DNA of 64,000 bases from Chitinophaga pinensis DSM 2588 (GTDB lineage: Bacteria; Bacteroidota; Bacteroidia; Chitinophagales; Chitinophagaceae): assembly GCF_000024005.1 (NCBI RefSeq), contig NC_013132.1, positions 434,001 to 498,000 on the forward strand. The letters are read 5' to 3'. Shown one piece after another: positions 40,430 to 51,450 of this stretch (position 1 is the first letter of the stretch; every line of letters starts with the position of its first letter). The notes below the pieces were generated by a model that searched no databases, was not told where the DNA came from, and saw nothing but the letters and a program-made list of their open reading frames with translations. Position numbers and translations under genes: made by a program.

Positions 40430-43400
40430 TTAGCTTTTTTTGTTAACTAATACGTTGAATGTCAAATCATTTACTTCTATTTCAATTCCATCCTGTAATT
40501 CCGGCACTAATTCCAAACTATCTGCCAAAATTTCCGTGCAAATATAGTCATTATAGTTAATAATCGCCGATTTCAAGCTCTCGATTACTGCCACTTTTAC
40601 CTGTATCCTGTCAGTCAGTTCGAAGTCATTATCCTTTCTGATCTTCTGAATACGGTTGACTAATTCACGGGCATTGCCCTCGTCCAACAACTCTGGTGTA
40701 ATAGTAATATCGAGCGCCACTGTAAGTGCGCCCTTATTAGTTACGGTCCAACCGGGAATATCTTCTGAGATGATCTCTACGTCAGATAACTGTATAGGCA
40801 GTTGTTCATCTTCAATTTGAAGGATAAATTCTCCGTTACGTTCGAGGGATGCGATATCGGCAGCAGAGAATGCACTGATGGCAGCCGCAACGGCTTTCAT
40901 CTTGGCCCCCATTTTACCACCCAGGGATTTATAGTTTGGCTTAATCTTTTTCTTGATAAAACCTTCCGTTTCCGTAAGATACTCAATACCTTTCACATTC
41001 ACCTCACTTTTTATCAGATCTTGAATTTTTTCAATCTGTTCTTTAATATGCAGGTTTTGTACTGGTATCAGTATCTTCTGTAACGGCTGACGTACCTTAA
41101 TATTTACCTTCTTTCTTAGAGACAACACAAGCGAGGAAATATCCTGCGCAAGCTGCATCCTTTCTTCCAGGTCCGCATCAATCGCTGTTGTTACCACAGA
41201 TGGGAACAGCATATGGTGAACAGATGCCTCCGCATGGCGACCACTTACCTTGTTCAGGTTGCCAAATAACCAATCTGCAAAGAACGGTGACACAGGCGCC
41301 ATTAAACGGGCCAGTGTTTCAAGACACTCGTACAAGGTCTGATAAGCAGAAATCTTGTCCTGAGCGTACTCACCTTTCCAGAAACGGCGACGGCACAGAC
41401 GCACATACCAGTTGCTCAGATGCTCGTCAACGAAGGACTGTATCGCCCTTCCCGCCTGGGTAGGCTCGTAATCATCAAAATAGCCTGTAACGTCTTTCAC
41501 CAGTGTATTCAGCAGGGATATAATCCAGCGGTCTATCTCCGGGCGCTCTTCCATCGGTACATATGCTTCGCTGAACGTGAATTTGTCCAGGTTCGCATAC
41601 ATCGCAAAGAAATTGTACGTATTATACAGGGTGGAGAACAATTTACGCTGTACCTCCCGGATCCCCTCTACATCAAATTTCATGCTATCCCACGGAGAAG
41701 CATTGGTGATAAGGTACCAGCGTGTTGCGTCCGCCCCATATTGTTCCAGTGTAGCGAACGGATCCACAACATTACCCACACTCTTACTCATCTTATTCCC
41801 GTTCTTGTCAAGCACCAGCCCATTTGATACCACTGTTTTGTATGCAACGTTATCAAACAGCATAGTACCTAGCGCATGCAGGGTATAGAACCAGCCACGT
41901 GTCTGGTCAACACCTTCCGCAATGAAATCGGCCGGGAAACTCTTCGCAAATTCTTCTTTGTTGTCAAACGGATAGTGCCACTGGGCATAAGGCATCGCTC
42001 CACTATCAAACCAAACATCCACCAGATCTGGCTCACGATACATCAGCTGCCCTTCATGATCGAAGATCAGATTGTCCACCATTGGTTTATGCAGGTCGAT
42101 ATCTGCTAATGTTTCTTCGGTAATCGCTACGCAATAGCTACTCACCAGATCTGTCAGGTAGAAGTTAGCCAAAGCCACATCTACCAAGGTGATCTCTTCT
42201 TTCTGAATTTTCGCGCGAATCTTATCTATATTAATAACAAACTGCTCCTGTTCTTCCTTACTCTTTCCAACGTACTGTGCATTATGAGCCGCGATACGTT
42301 TGCTCAGCGCACTGTCTGCATTTAATACATCCGCCTTGAATTCATCTTTCTTCACAAACAGCAGCGCACCCACCAGTTCGTTCTTTGCACCCAGACATTT
42401 CTGTACAGCGCCTTCCGGACTATCCTCTTTCACAGCAACTGTTCTCCATACCGGCAGCGGCGTACCCCAGAAACGGCTACGGCTCAGGTTCCAGTCAACC
42501 ATGTTCTCCAGCCAGTTGCCAAAACGGCCTGTACCGGTACTGGCTGGTTTCCAGTTGATCGTCTTGTTCAGTTCTACCATCTTCTCCTTAGCCGCAGTAG
42601 TTCTGATAAACCACGCATCCAAAGGATAATACAGTACTGGTTTATGTGTACGCCAGCAGTGAGGGTAAGTATGTTCGTATTTCTCTACTTTGAAAGCACG
42701 GTTTTCTCTCTTCAGCTTTACAGAGATATCAACATCTACGTCTTTATACTCCGGATCGTTCTTATAATTCTTTACATAACGACCACCAAACTCACCTACT
42801 TCATCCAGGAACTTACCCTGACGATCTACCAGGGTCAGTATACCGATGTCATATTTCTGTCCTACGCGATAGTCATCCGCACCAAAAGCAGGAGCAGTAT
42901 GCACGATACCTGTACCATCTTCTGTTGTTACGAAATCGCCTAACAGTACACGGAACGGATCGCCGGATTCTGGCTGTACGTAAGGCAGCAGCTGCTCATA
43001 ACGGATGTTTTCCAGCTGACTTCCTTTGAATACAGACAAAATCTGCCAGGGAATGATTTTATCTCCTTCTTTATAGGCAGCAAAATCGCCGTCTTCACCT
43101 TCCTGTTTGAAATACTTACCCAGCAGGTCTTTCGCCATTACCACAAACTGCGGCAGATGGGTATATGGGTTAAACGTGCGTACAAGGGTGTACTCGATGT
43201 TAGCACCTACGGTCAGACCCAGGTTGGATGGGAGCGTCCATGGAGTAGTGGTCCAGGCCATGAAGAATACTTCTGCATCAGCAGCAATTTTTCTTGCTGC
43301 TTCAAACAGAAATGCGGAGTTGTCAGCTTCGATCGCTTTAAACATCGCTACGACAGTAGTGTCTTTTACCTCTTTGTAGCAACCCGGCATATTCAGCTCA

Positions 43401-43981
43401 TGGGAACTCAGCCCAGTACCTGCAGCCGGAGAATACGGCTGGATACTAACGCTCTTATATAACAGATTTTTTTTATACAGTTCGCTCAGACACCACCACA
43501 GACTCTCAATATAATTATTGTCGAAAGTGATGTACGGAGATTTCAGGTCAACCCAATATCCCATCTGACGGGTCAGGTCATCCCATTTATCTTTGAATTT
43601 TAATACTTCTGCGCGGCAGGCCTTATTATAGTCCTCAATGGAAATTGTTTTACCGATAGCTTCCTTGGTAATACCGAGCATTTTTTCTACACCCAGTTCC
43701 ACAGGTAAACCGTGGGTATCCCAGCCACCTTTACGTTTCACCTGGAAACCGTTCATTGTTTTGTAACGGCAAACCAGATCTTTCAGGGTACGGGAAATCA
43801 CGTGGTGAATACCAGGCATACCGTTCGCACTAGGCGGACCTTCATAAAATACGAAAGGAGTGGCGCCTTCGCGAATGGATACGCTTTTCTCGAATGCCTG
43901 GATTTCTTCCCAGTGCGCCAATATATCCTTCTCTATCTGCGGTAAATTCAGCTGATTATATTCCTGATATTTGCTGGCCAT
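40430..43981 (-). CDS. ileS: Isoleucyl-tRNA synthetase, eukaryote-like (type 2) form
   Basis: Class I aminoacyl-tRNA synthetase charging tRNA-Ile. The HIGH region reads PPSANGMPGIHH (49-60) and the KMSKS loop is at 730-734 (NKMSKSVGN). GGWDTHGLPVELGVEKMLGI, where bacterial type 1 enzymes have GWDCHGLPIE, marks the eukaryote-like type 2 form that tends to be insensitive to mupirocin. The editing domain is present (MAWTTTPWTLPSNLGL, FGADDYRVGQKYDIG). An insert of about 100 residues near 540-640 (KKDEFKADVLNADSAL and following) lengthens it to 1183 residues. The C-terminus lacks a zinc-cysteine cluster, as expected for type 2. A -7 box lies about 54 bp upstream; the DksA-like gene follows in the operon. 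Confidence 0.97.
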   Translation of the reverse strand: MASKYQEYNQLNLPQIEKDILAHWEEIQAFEKSVSIREGATPFVFYEGPPSANGMPGIHHVISRTLKDLVCRYKTMNGFQVKRKGGWDTHGLPVELGVEKMLGITKEAIGKTISIEDYNKACRAEVLKFKDKWDDLTRQMGYWVDLKSPYITFDNNYIESLWWCLSELYKKNLLYKSVSIQPYSPAAGTGLSSHELNMPGCYKEVKDTTVVAMFKAIEADNSAFLFEAARKIAADAEVFFMAWTTTPWTLPSNLGLTVGANIEYTLVRTFNPYTHLPQFVVMAKDLLGKYFKQEGEDGDFAAYKEGDKIIPWQILSVFKGSQLENIRYEQLLPYVQPESGDPFRVLLGDFVTTEDGTGIVHTAPAFGADDYRVGQKYDIGILTLVDRQGKFLDEVGEFGGRYVKNYKNDPEYKDVDVDISVKLKRENRAFKVEKYEHTYPHCWRTHKPVLYYPLDAWFIRTTAAKEKMVELNKTINWKPASTGTGRFGNWLENMVDWNLSRSRFWGTPLPVWRTVAVKEDSPEGAVQKCLGAKNELVGALLFVKKDEFKADVLNADSALSKRIAAHNAQYVGKSKEEQEQFVINIDKIRAKIQKEEITLVDVALANFYLTDLVSSYCVAITEETLADIDLHKPMVDNLIFDHEGQLMYREPDLVDVWFDSGAMPYAQWHYPFDNKEEFAKSFPADFIAEGVDQTRGWFYTLHALGTMLFDNVAYKTVVSNGLVLDKNGNKMSKSVGNVVDPFATLEQYGADATRWYLITNASPWDSMKFDVEGIREVQRKLFSTLYNTYNFFAMYANLDKFTFSEAYVPMEERPEIDRWIISLLNTLVKDVTGYFDDYEPTQAGRAIQSFVDEHLSNWYVRLCRRRFWKGEYAQDKISAYQTLYECLETLARLMAPVSPFFADWLFGNLNKVSGRHAEASVHHMLFPSVVTTAIDADLEERMQLAQDISSLVLSLRKKVNIKVRQPLQKILIPVQNLHIKEQIEKIQDLIKSEVNVKGIEYLTETEGFIKKKIKPNYKSLGGKMGAKMKAVAAAISAFSAADIASLERNGEFILQIEDEQLPIQLSDVEIISEDIPGWTVTNKGALTVALDITITPELLDEGNARELVNRIQKIRKDNDFELTDRIQVKVAVIESLKSAIINYNDYICTEILADSLELVPELQDGIEIEVNDLTFNVLVNKKS

Positions 43982-44034
43982 AAAACAATTCTCCGCCCTT
44001 TGACGTTATTAAAAATATGTTGATTAAAATTCTG

Positions 44035-44042
44035 CAAAGTTA
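44035..44042 (-). promoter_or_regulatory. -7 box (TAACTTTG) for ileS
   Basis: TAnnTTTG match on the minus strand, 54 bp before the ileS ATG. Confidence 0.55.
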
Positions 44043-44228
44043 CGGATTTTACAGCAGCCTAGAAGAGACCGTGTCACGAAAAAGATGGTTTTGCTTTTAA
44101 TTGTGGTTTTTTTTTGTATTTTTACCGGGCATTAGTTCGTTGATTACTTTTTGGCATTGTTTTGGTAATTACGACGGAAGAATAAGTTGAAAAACTCAAC
44201 CCAATTGAAAAACCATATCTGATTATTT

Positions 44229-44693
44229 ATGAAAAAGTTAGTATTAATAATTTGTGTGGCACTCATATCTTCCGGCACAACTTTTGCACAAAAGAAATCA
44301 GCAAAAAAAACAAAGAAGGTAGTTGCGAAAAAAGAGGTAGTAGCTCCTGTTATCGTAAAGGATGCTTTTCAGCAGAACTTTTCAGGCACAGAAGCGAAGT
44401 GGGCGAAGAACTACAGCGGACATTGGGTAGCGAACTTTACTAAAGAAGATGTAAAGACTGCGGCCGAATATGATGCTGATGGTAAGTGGATTGCAACCCG
44501 TAGCACTTATGCAGCAGACAGGTTACCAGAAGCAGTAGCCTCTACGCTGAGATCTAAATATCCTACCGCCACCATTAAGGACGGTTCGAGAATTGAAAGA
44601 TCCGACGTAGCTGCATATTATAAGGTTAATATTCAGGACAACGGTACAGAGAGATCTGTGTTAGTGAATGAAAGTGGCACCGTTGCAGAATAA
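44229..44693 (+). CDS. Secreted PepSY-like protein
   Basis: Periplasmic or exported protein of 154 residues. Signal peptide at 1-20 (MKKLVLIICVALISSGTTFA). A Lys/Ala-rich tether (21-40, KKSAKKTKKVVAKKE) leads to a PepSY-like domain of the type found in Bacteroidota putative beta-lactamase-inhibitor-like proteins: VKDAFQQNFSGTEAKWAKNY, YDADGKWIATRSTYAADRLP, VASTLRSKYPTATIKDGSRI and a closing beta strand, VNIQDNGTERSVLVNESG. Function is unknown; related proteins are small periplasmic binding or inhibitory modules. It is monocistronic, followed by a terminator. Confidence 0.85.
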   Translation: MKKLVLIICVALISSGTTFAQKKSAKKTKKVVAKKEVVAPVIVKDAFQQNFSGTEAKWAKNYSGHWVANFTKEDVKTAAEYDADGKWIATRSTYAADRLPEAVASTLRSKYPTATIKDGSRIERSDVAAYYKVNIQDNGTERSVLVNESGTVAE

Positions 44694-44741
44694 TTAACCA
44701 CATTAATTTGTATTTCATAGGTATAGGGATAAATAGGACAG

Positions 44742-44777
44742 ACCCTGCTCTTTTGGGCGGGGTTTTCTTTTTTTTAT
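44742..44777 (+). terminator. Terminator of the PepSY-like gene
   Basis: Stem ACCCTGCT / GGGCGGGGT region with G-T pairs, then a T-rich tract including T8, about 50 bp after the stop. Confidence 0.85.
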
Positions 44778-45534
44778 ATGCCACATACTCTCCTGTCACC
44801 TTTGGACACAGAATGTCATACCCAACGACGATCTGACGTAATATCTGAAATTCAGACAGTACTCAATTTAGTATAAATTCCTATTAACCAGCCCCATCTT
44901 TACGTATTTTTTTCTACAGACTGTACAATAGATCAACATCACAGTCCTCTCTTTCCACGCATTCCGGTAGCACGGCTAATCATTATTTTGCTTCTTATAC
45001 CCGTTCTGATATTTGCTTTATATGCTTTATCCTACGTTCATCCTACGTTGGTGAACGTAAGATGAACGTAGGATAAGCCTTATCTAAACGGCTTCTGAAC
45101 CTGGTCAGATAAGCAATGATATATCGCTGGAAAAGCAGTGCCGGAAGGAAAAATTGCAGGTATATCGGTGACTTGTCCAAAACAAAAACCGTCTCGTGAG
45201 ACGAGACGGCTTTATGTAATTACGGTAGAAAACTTACTGAACAAAAATGCACTTTTTCCAAAAGGTCAAAATTGGTGTTATGAGGTGCAAAAATCGATGG
45301 CTTTACTCTTTTTTTGCTCAGTAAGCTTTCTCCATGGTCAAATCTGATAAGGAAGCTTATAAGGAAGATCGGGATAGATATCAGCCGATCGTGATACAAA
45401 GAAACACCAATATTCCCGGGAGTGTTTTTGTATTCGGGAAAAGTAATGATCAAATCGGGAAAAGAAACGATCCCTCTCTATACCAGCCTCTTGCAACCAA
45501 CCCAACAATCTGAATATCAGCTACATAAAACAAA
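44778..45534. other. 760-bp spacer with strong hairpins, no supported gene
   Basis: No convincing coding frame. It contains the long inverted repeat at 45027-45076, a perfect 9-bp hairpin CCGTCTCGT-GAG-ACGAGACGG (45189-45209), and a twice-repeated TCGGGAAAAG near 45434-45470. It could host a small RNA. Confidence 0.5.
45027..45076. repeat. Long inverted repeat with internally repeated arms
   Basis: A 21-bp arm (45029-45049) pairs with 45054-45074 across a GGTG loop with a single mismatch, extended by two A-T pairs. Each arm is itself a direct repeat: ATCCTACGTT then CATCCTACGTT, and AACGTAAGATG then AACGTAGGAT. No T-run follows. Confidence 0.88.
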
Positions 45535-45560
45535 AAGCCTGATCATATCTGATCAGGCTT
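45535..45560 (-). terminator. Terminator of the Cys-cluster AraC gene
   Basis: Perfect 11-bp stem AAGCCTGATCA (45535-45545) / TGATCAGGCTT (45550-45560), loop TATC, T-rich on the minus strand, 22 bp after the stop. Confidence 0.88.
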
Positions 45561-45582
45561 CAAATTATTTTCTGTATTATTC

Positions 45583-46515
45583 TCATCTCAGCAGCAATTC
45601 ACATGGCTTCAGTCCTGTGTGCTTCTTAAAAGCGGTAGAGAAGTGCGAAATACAGGAATAACCCATCAGAATCGCTACCTCAGACACAGACATGCCTCTT
45701 TCGTACAGCAGGCTTTTGGCCTTTTCCATTCTCTCTTTCTGGAAATAATCATAGATCGTAGTGCCATACATCGCTTTGAACCCTTTTTTCAGGTAACATT
45801 CATTCATCGCAACACGACGAGCCAGGTCACGGATCGTAATCGGTGCATCCAGCTGCTCCAGTAAAATATCTCTTGCCTTTTCGATCTTTTCACGGTCTTC
45901 CAGCTGTGTCAGGAAACGACAACCATAACGATCATCCGTATCATTCTGTACAAACTGGTCAGAACTAAACAGTAAGAGTTCCAACGCTTTACTCTGCAGG
46001 AAGATATTCTTCAGGGCGCCATCATAATTATGATGTACCATCTGCTCCAGCACCTCTTTGGATTTAGTGCTTGGCTGAATCGTCTTCACAAAAGGCTTGC
46101 GGGACTGCATGTCAAAAAGGGTAGAGTTGGTAGACCCTTTCTGCAGGGATTGTATGAAAGAAGGCTGAAACCTTACAGTGATCATATCAATAGATGGAGA
46201 CTTCTGTACACAGTTGTCTTTATGCCCGCCAGCACATACCTGATCCGTACAACCCGGATTCTGACAATATTTATTGCCGGCGACACAATAGCGCAACTCA
46301 ATGGCAGCAGTCTGACCACGTTTGGCAGGTTGATATACCACCATGGCAATATCTTCTACCGGCAACGGACGATCATACGTAAACCGTTGCAATGTAAAGT
46401 CGAGGCAGTCCGGCACCGCTACAGCGTCGTTTTCTGCCAGCTGCAGCTGATCGCTCATCGCGGGCTGCCTGATAGCCAATGCTAATATATCCTGAACCTC
46501 TTTCACGCCTTGCAT
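45583..46515 (-). CDS. AraC-family regulator with an N-terminal cysteine cluster
   Basis: DNA-binding regulator. ATG 46515 (MQGVKEVQDILALAIRQPAM) is preferred to a TTG 11 codons earlier. The C-terminal 100 residues hold the double helix-turn-helix (ITIRDLARRVAMNECYLKKG, MSVSEVAILMGYSCISHFST, AFKKHTGLKP). The N-terminal sensor part contains Cys77, Cys84, Cys89, Cys94 and Cys102 within 26 residues (YCVAGNKYCQNPGC, then TDQVCAGGHKDNC), a spacing that suggests bound metal or redox disulfides. The layout resembles PchR-type regulators of siderophore uptake, but they lack this cluster as far as I recall. 310 residues. It is divergent from the AsmA-like gene, with an 18-bp palindrome between them. 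Confidence 0.9.
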   Translation of the reverse strand: MQGVKEVQDILALAIRQPAMSDQLQLAENDAVAVPDCLDFTLQRFTYDRPLPVEDIAMVVYQPAKRGQTAAIELRYCVAGNKYCQNPGCTDQVCAGGHKDNCVQKSPSIDMITVRFQPSFIQSLQKGSTNSTLFDMQSRKPFVKTIQPSTKSKEVLEQMVHHNYDGALKNIFLQSKALELLLFSSDQFVQNDTDDRYGCRFLTQLEDREKIEKARDILLEQLDAPITIRDLARRVAMNECYLKKGFKAMYGTTIYDYFQKERMEKAKSLLYERGMSVSEVAILMGYSCISHFSTAFKKHTGLKPCELLLR

Positions 46516-46648
46516 TTTGTTAAATCCGTCACAAAAATAGGCATTCAAAATTTATTCAAAAACGTTTTGACATTCAGGTTACAATAGCAACCCCTTCAAA
46601 ACGACACCCAAATTAACATAAATAATTATAATACAACTACTTATGATT

Positions 46649-46666
46649 TATTGATGATCATCAATA
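46649..46666. promoter_or_regulatory. 18-bp perfect palindrome in a divergent promoter region
   Basis: TATTGATGATCATCAATA is perfectly symmetric and lies between the Cys-cluster AraC gene and the AsmA-like gene, about 91 bp from the latter's ATG. It is a candidate operator; no promoter box overlaps it clearly. Confidence 0.55.
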
Positions 46667-46756
46667 TTTTTTACTTGCAGTAGAAAAAAAACACCCGCTT
46701 TCTATTTTCTACTACCTTGATATAGGGACAATGGTATGAATTTCGTTTAATTGTAT

Positions 46757-48439
46757 ATGATGCACAAACAATCCTTTTTCAAAAATATATGGGTGAAAAT
46801 CCTCCTGAGCTTCCTGCTGTTAGTAGCACTGATACTGGGAGCCGCATGGTACATCGGACACCGCTGGAACAGGCAGATTCAGTGGCAGCTCCGGTCGTAT
46901 ATAATGGACATGTCGGACAGTCTGTATACCCTACGTTATGCAGATATGGCCCTGAATCCCATCACTGGTAGTCTCAGCCTTGAAAAAGTAAGCCTGATCA
47001 GGGATCCGGACGTATATAAACGTCTACAACAGGAACAGAAAGCGCCGAAACTGATCTACAGTTTTACGGCCGACAGAATCTCGCTCAGTTATTTCAGGGT
47101 ATGGCGTTATTTTATGAAAAAGGAACTGAGCGCAGGTTCGCTGGTTTTTGAAAACCCGATCGTACTGTTGGAATACAATACCACGAACAAGGATACTTCT
47201 GCCCCTAAAAACGCCTATCAGAATATTTCGGCTAAAATAAAGTCGCTTTACCTGGGCAATCTCCGTTTTGATCATACGAATCTTAAATACACCGTCATAA
47301 AACCTGACAGCGGCCTTGTTATGACACACCTGGAAGACCTGCGTATCCAGGTCAAGGATTTCCTGATTGACTCAGTAGCCCTGGAAGACCCGACACGTTT
47401 CCTGTATGCGCGCAACTATGAATTCGGTCTGAAAGAATACCGTTACCGGACACCGGACAGCCTCTACTGGATGCACATAAAAGACGTATTGTACAGTGCC
47501 GAGGAACAAACGCTACGGATTGGACAGTTTGCCGTAGAACCCCGCTACGCAAGGGCTGCATTTGACATCAAAGCAAAAACACAACGTGACCGTTTTGACG
47601 TCAAACTAAATGACATCGAACTGGCCCAGTTACAACCGCGCATGTTACTGGAACATCAGGTAATATGGGCAAATAAACTCACTATCGGCAGCGGTGAACT
47701 TGATATCTATCATAACAGGAAATTACCGGATGGTCCGGGCAACAAACTGGGGGGTTACCCGAACCAGCTATTCAAAAGACTCGCAGTACCTATATATATA
47801 GATACAATGATCGGCAAGAAGACCGAACTGACCTATACGGAGATCAGTCCGAAATCAGAAGAAGCCGGCAGACTCAGTTTTAAACACATACACGGTACTT
47901 TCCGGAATATCACCAATATAGACAGTATGGTGGCTAAAAATGCGCATATCACTGCGGATATCAATGCCATTTTAATGAATAGCGGTAAACTAAGGGCGCA
48001 TTTTGACTTCTCTATGAAAGACAGTAGCGGTGCATTTGGCGTATCCGGGCAACTGAAAGATATGGACGGCCGGGAACTGAACCCCGTACTGAAGCCTTTA
48101 GGTATGGTGGAGATCAAGTCCTGCCAGATCCAGGACCTGACTTTCAATATGTCCGGCAACGAAAGAAGGGCATCCGGTCAGGTGAAATTCCTTTATAGTA
48201 ACCTGAAAGTGAATATTTTAAAGAAAAAAGACAATTCACACGAGTTTAAAAAGAAAGGATTGCTGAGCTTTCTGGCTAACGCCCTGGTGATCAAAGACGC
48301 CAACCCGGACGGCGGAGAAACCCGCCTGGCGCACCCGAAATATGAAAGGGATATTACCAAGTCCTTCTTTAACCTGGTCTGGAAGACCCTGTTTACGGGG
48401 ATCAAAGAGACCGCATTAGGAGAAAATTCCCCTATCTGA
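46757..48439 (+). CDS. AsmA-like membrane-anchored periplasmic protein
   Basis: One N-terminal transmembrane anchor (residues about 12-34, IWVKILLSFLLLVALILGAA) followed by a 520-residue periplasmic region of amphipathic beta strands, the pattern of AsmA/TamB/YhdP-type repeating beta-groove proteins that handle lipid traffic or outer-membrane assembly. Recognisable pieces are LTLRYADMALNPITGSLSLE-like opening (YADMALNPITGSLSLEKVSL), IKSLYLGNLRFDHTNLKY and, near the end, LGMVEIKSCQIQDLTFNMSG and FLYSNLKVNILKKKD. ATG 46757 is preferred to a TTG six bases earlier; ATG 46760 is also possible. 560 residues. Family assignment rests on architecture, so function is tentative. Confidence 0.7.
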   Translation: MMHKQSFFKNIWVKILLSFLLLVALILGAAWYIGHRWNRQIQWQLRSYIMDMSDSLYTLRYADMALNPITGSLSLEKVSLIRDPDVYKRLQQEQKAPKLIYSFTADRISLSYFRVWRYFMKKELSAGSLVFENPIVLLEYNTTNKDTSAPKNAYQNISAKIKSLYLGNLRFDHTNLKYTVIKPDSGLVMTHLEDLRIQVKDFLIDSVALEDPTRFLYARNYEFGLKEYRYRTPDSLYWMHIKDVLYSAEEQTLRIGQFAVEPRYARAAFDIKAKTQRDRFDVKLNDIELAQLQPRMLLEHQVIWANKLTIGSGELDIYHNRKLPDGPGNKLGGYPNQLFKRLAVPIYIDTMIGKKTELTYTEISPKSEEAGRLSFKHIHGTFRNITNIDSMVAKNAHITADINAILMNSGKLRAHFDFSMKDSSGAFGVSGQLKDMDGRELNPVLKPLGMVEIKSCQIQDLTFNMSGNERRASGQVKFLYSNLKVNILKKKDNSHEFKKKGLLSFLANALVIKDANPDGGETRLAHPKYERDITKSFFNLVWKTLFTGIKETALGENSPI

Positions 48440-48500
48440 TTTCTCAGGCGAAAATGTGGATATCAACGATTCAAAAACCATGTGTTAAATATGGAAATAA

Positions 48501-50546
<2,046 letters not shown>

Positions 50547-50571
50547 AATTTGAAGTGTTTACGCACAATAT

Positions 50572-50603
50572 AAAAGCCCTGGTCCGATCAGACCAGGGCT
50601 TTT
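50572..50603 (+). terminator. Terminator of gyrB
   Basis: Perfect 13-bp stem AAAAGCCCTGGTC (50572-50584) / GACCAGGGCTTTT (50591-50603), six-base loop. Confidence 0.93.
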
Positions 50604-50772
50604 GCTTTTCTAACACCTTTCTACCTCGTTTCATTTCTCCTTCATTCCCAGTCAGTTCCCATTTTATTGCATCATACCTGTTAAAAAACTTATAAATAAT
50701 TTATTTAATTCATTGGAAAGTAGCTAATTTGCACTCCTATTTATCACTATACCTGAAGAAACTACCTATCCT

Positions 50773-51234
50773 ATGAAACTCTATTCCCTGCTGGGATTCC
50801 TGTGCCTCTGCCTCATTACTTTCGCATCCTGCCAGAAAGACAAGGCAGTACTGGCATCCGGTTCCTGTGAATTCAAATTTGATGGTGCTTCCTATTCAGC
50901 TAATACCGCTTACGGTGAAGTGTTTGACACGACCGTAATAGGTAAAAAGGTCTTAATGATACAAGGACTGACCAGTAACCTGAACAGCGCTATCATTATG
51001 ACAGTGATCTTCCCTGATACACTGAAAACAGGCACCTACACCAATACAGAAAAGGCAAGTATAATATTCACTTCTTCTGTATCCGGTTCTGACACTTACG
51101 AAAGCAAAACAGCGACTATAAAAATTACAAGCATAAATAGTAAGTATGCCGAAGGCACATTCGACGGCATTTTAAACAATGGTGAATCAGAAAAGCCATT
51201 AACGGACGGAAAGTTTAAAGTAAATATTAATTGA
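50773..51234 (+). CDS. Small lipoprotein of unknown function
   Basis: Predicted lipoprotein of 153 residues: signal peptide with lipobox TFASC, acylated Cys at residue 20, followed by QKDKAV. The mature part is beta-rich, with FKFDGASYSANTAYGEVFDT near the start and repeated TATIKITSINSKYAEGTFDG-type strands toward the end. This is the pattern of a group of Bacteroidota lipoproteins with an immunoglobulin-like or lipocalin-like fold, but I cannot name the family with certainty. It has its own terminator and no operon partner; the SusC-2 gene begins about 220 bp later under a separate -7 box. Confidence 0.75.
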   Translation: MKLYSLLGFLCLCLITFASCQKDKAVLASGSCEFKFDGASYSANTAYGEVFDTTVIGKKVLMIQGLTSNLNSAIIMTVIFPDTLKTGTYTNTEKASIIFTSSVSGSDTYESKTATIKITSINSKYAEGTFDGILNNGESEKPLTDGKFKVNIN

Positions 51235-51265
51235 TCATCGTTTTTTTGAAATCTTTTTCCATCGT

Positions 51266-51295
51266 GTCCCGCCTTTCAAGGCGGGACTTTTTTTT
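51266..51295 (+). terminator. Terminator of the small lipoprotein gene
   Basis: Perfect 10-bp stem GTCCCGCCTT (51266-51275) / AAGGCGGGAC (51278-51287) followed by T8. Confidence 0.93.
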
Positions 51296-51354
51296 GGTTA
51301 ATATCCGTCTATAGATAGTCAAGAATCATAAAAAGGTTAGCCCCCTTCCAATAT

Positions 51355-51362
51355 TACATTTG
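51355..51362 (+). promoter_or_regulatory. -7 box (TACATTTG) for SusC/SusD operon 2
   Basis: Exact TAnnTTTG match, 88 bp before the SusC-2 ATG. Confidence 0.6.
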
Positions 51363-51450
51363 AGTATATATCATTTTAAGTCATTTGCGCAGATGACGGG
51401 ATCAGTTATTTAGAGGGGAAATCACAAAAACCAATATCTAATCTCGTTGT

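Noticed and set aside
39826..40446. Plus-strand frames rich in Ala, Phe and Val, resembling membrane segments
   Set aside because: They are the complement of the Lys/Ala/Pro tail, which mimics hydrophobic coding.
45138..45347. GTG-started frame of 69 codons in the 45-kb spacer
   Set aside because: Crosses a perfect hairpin and has no protein-like features.
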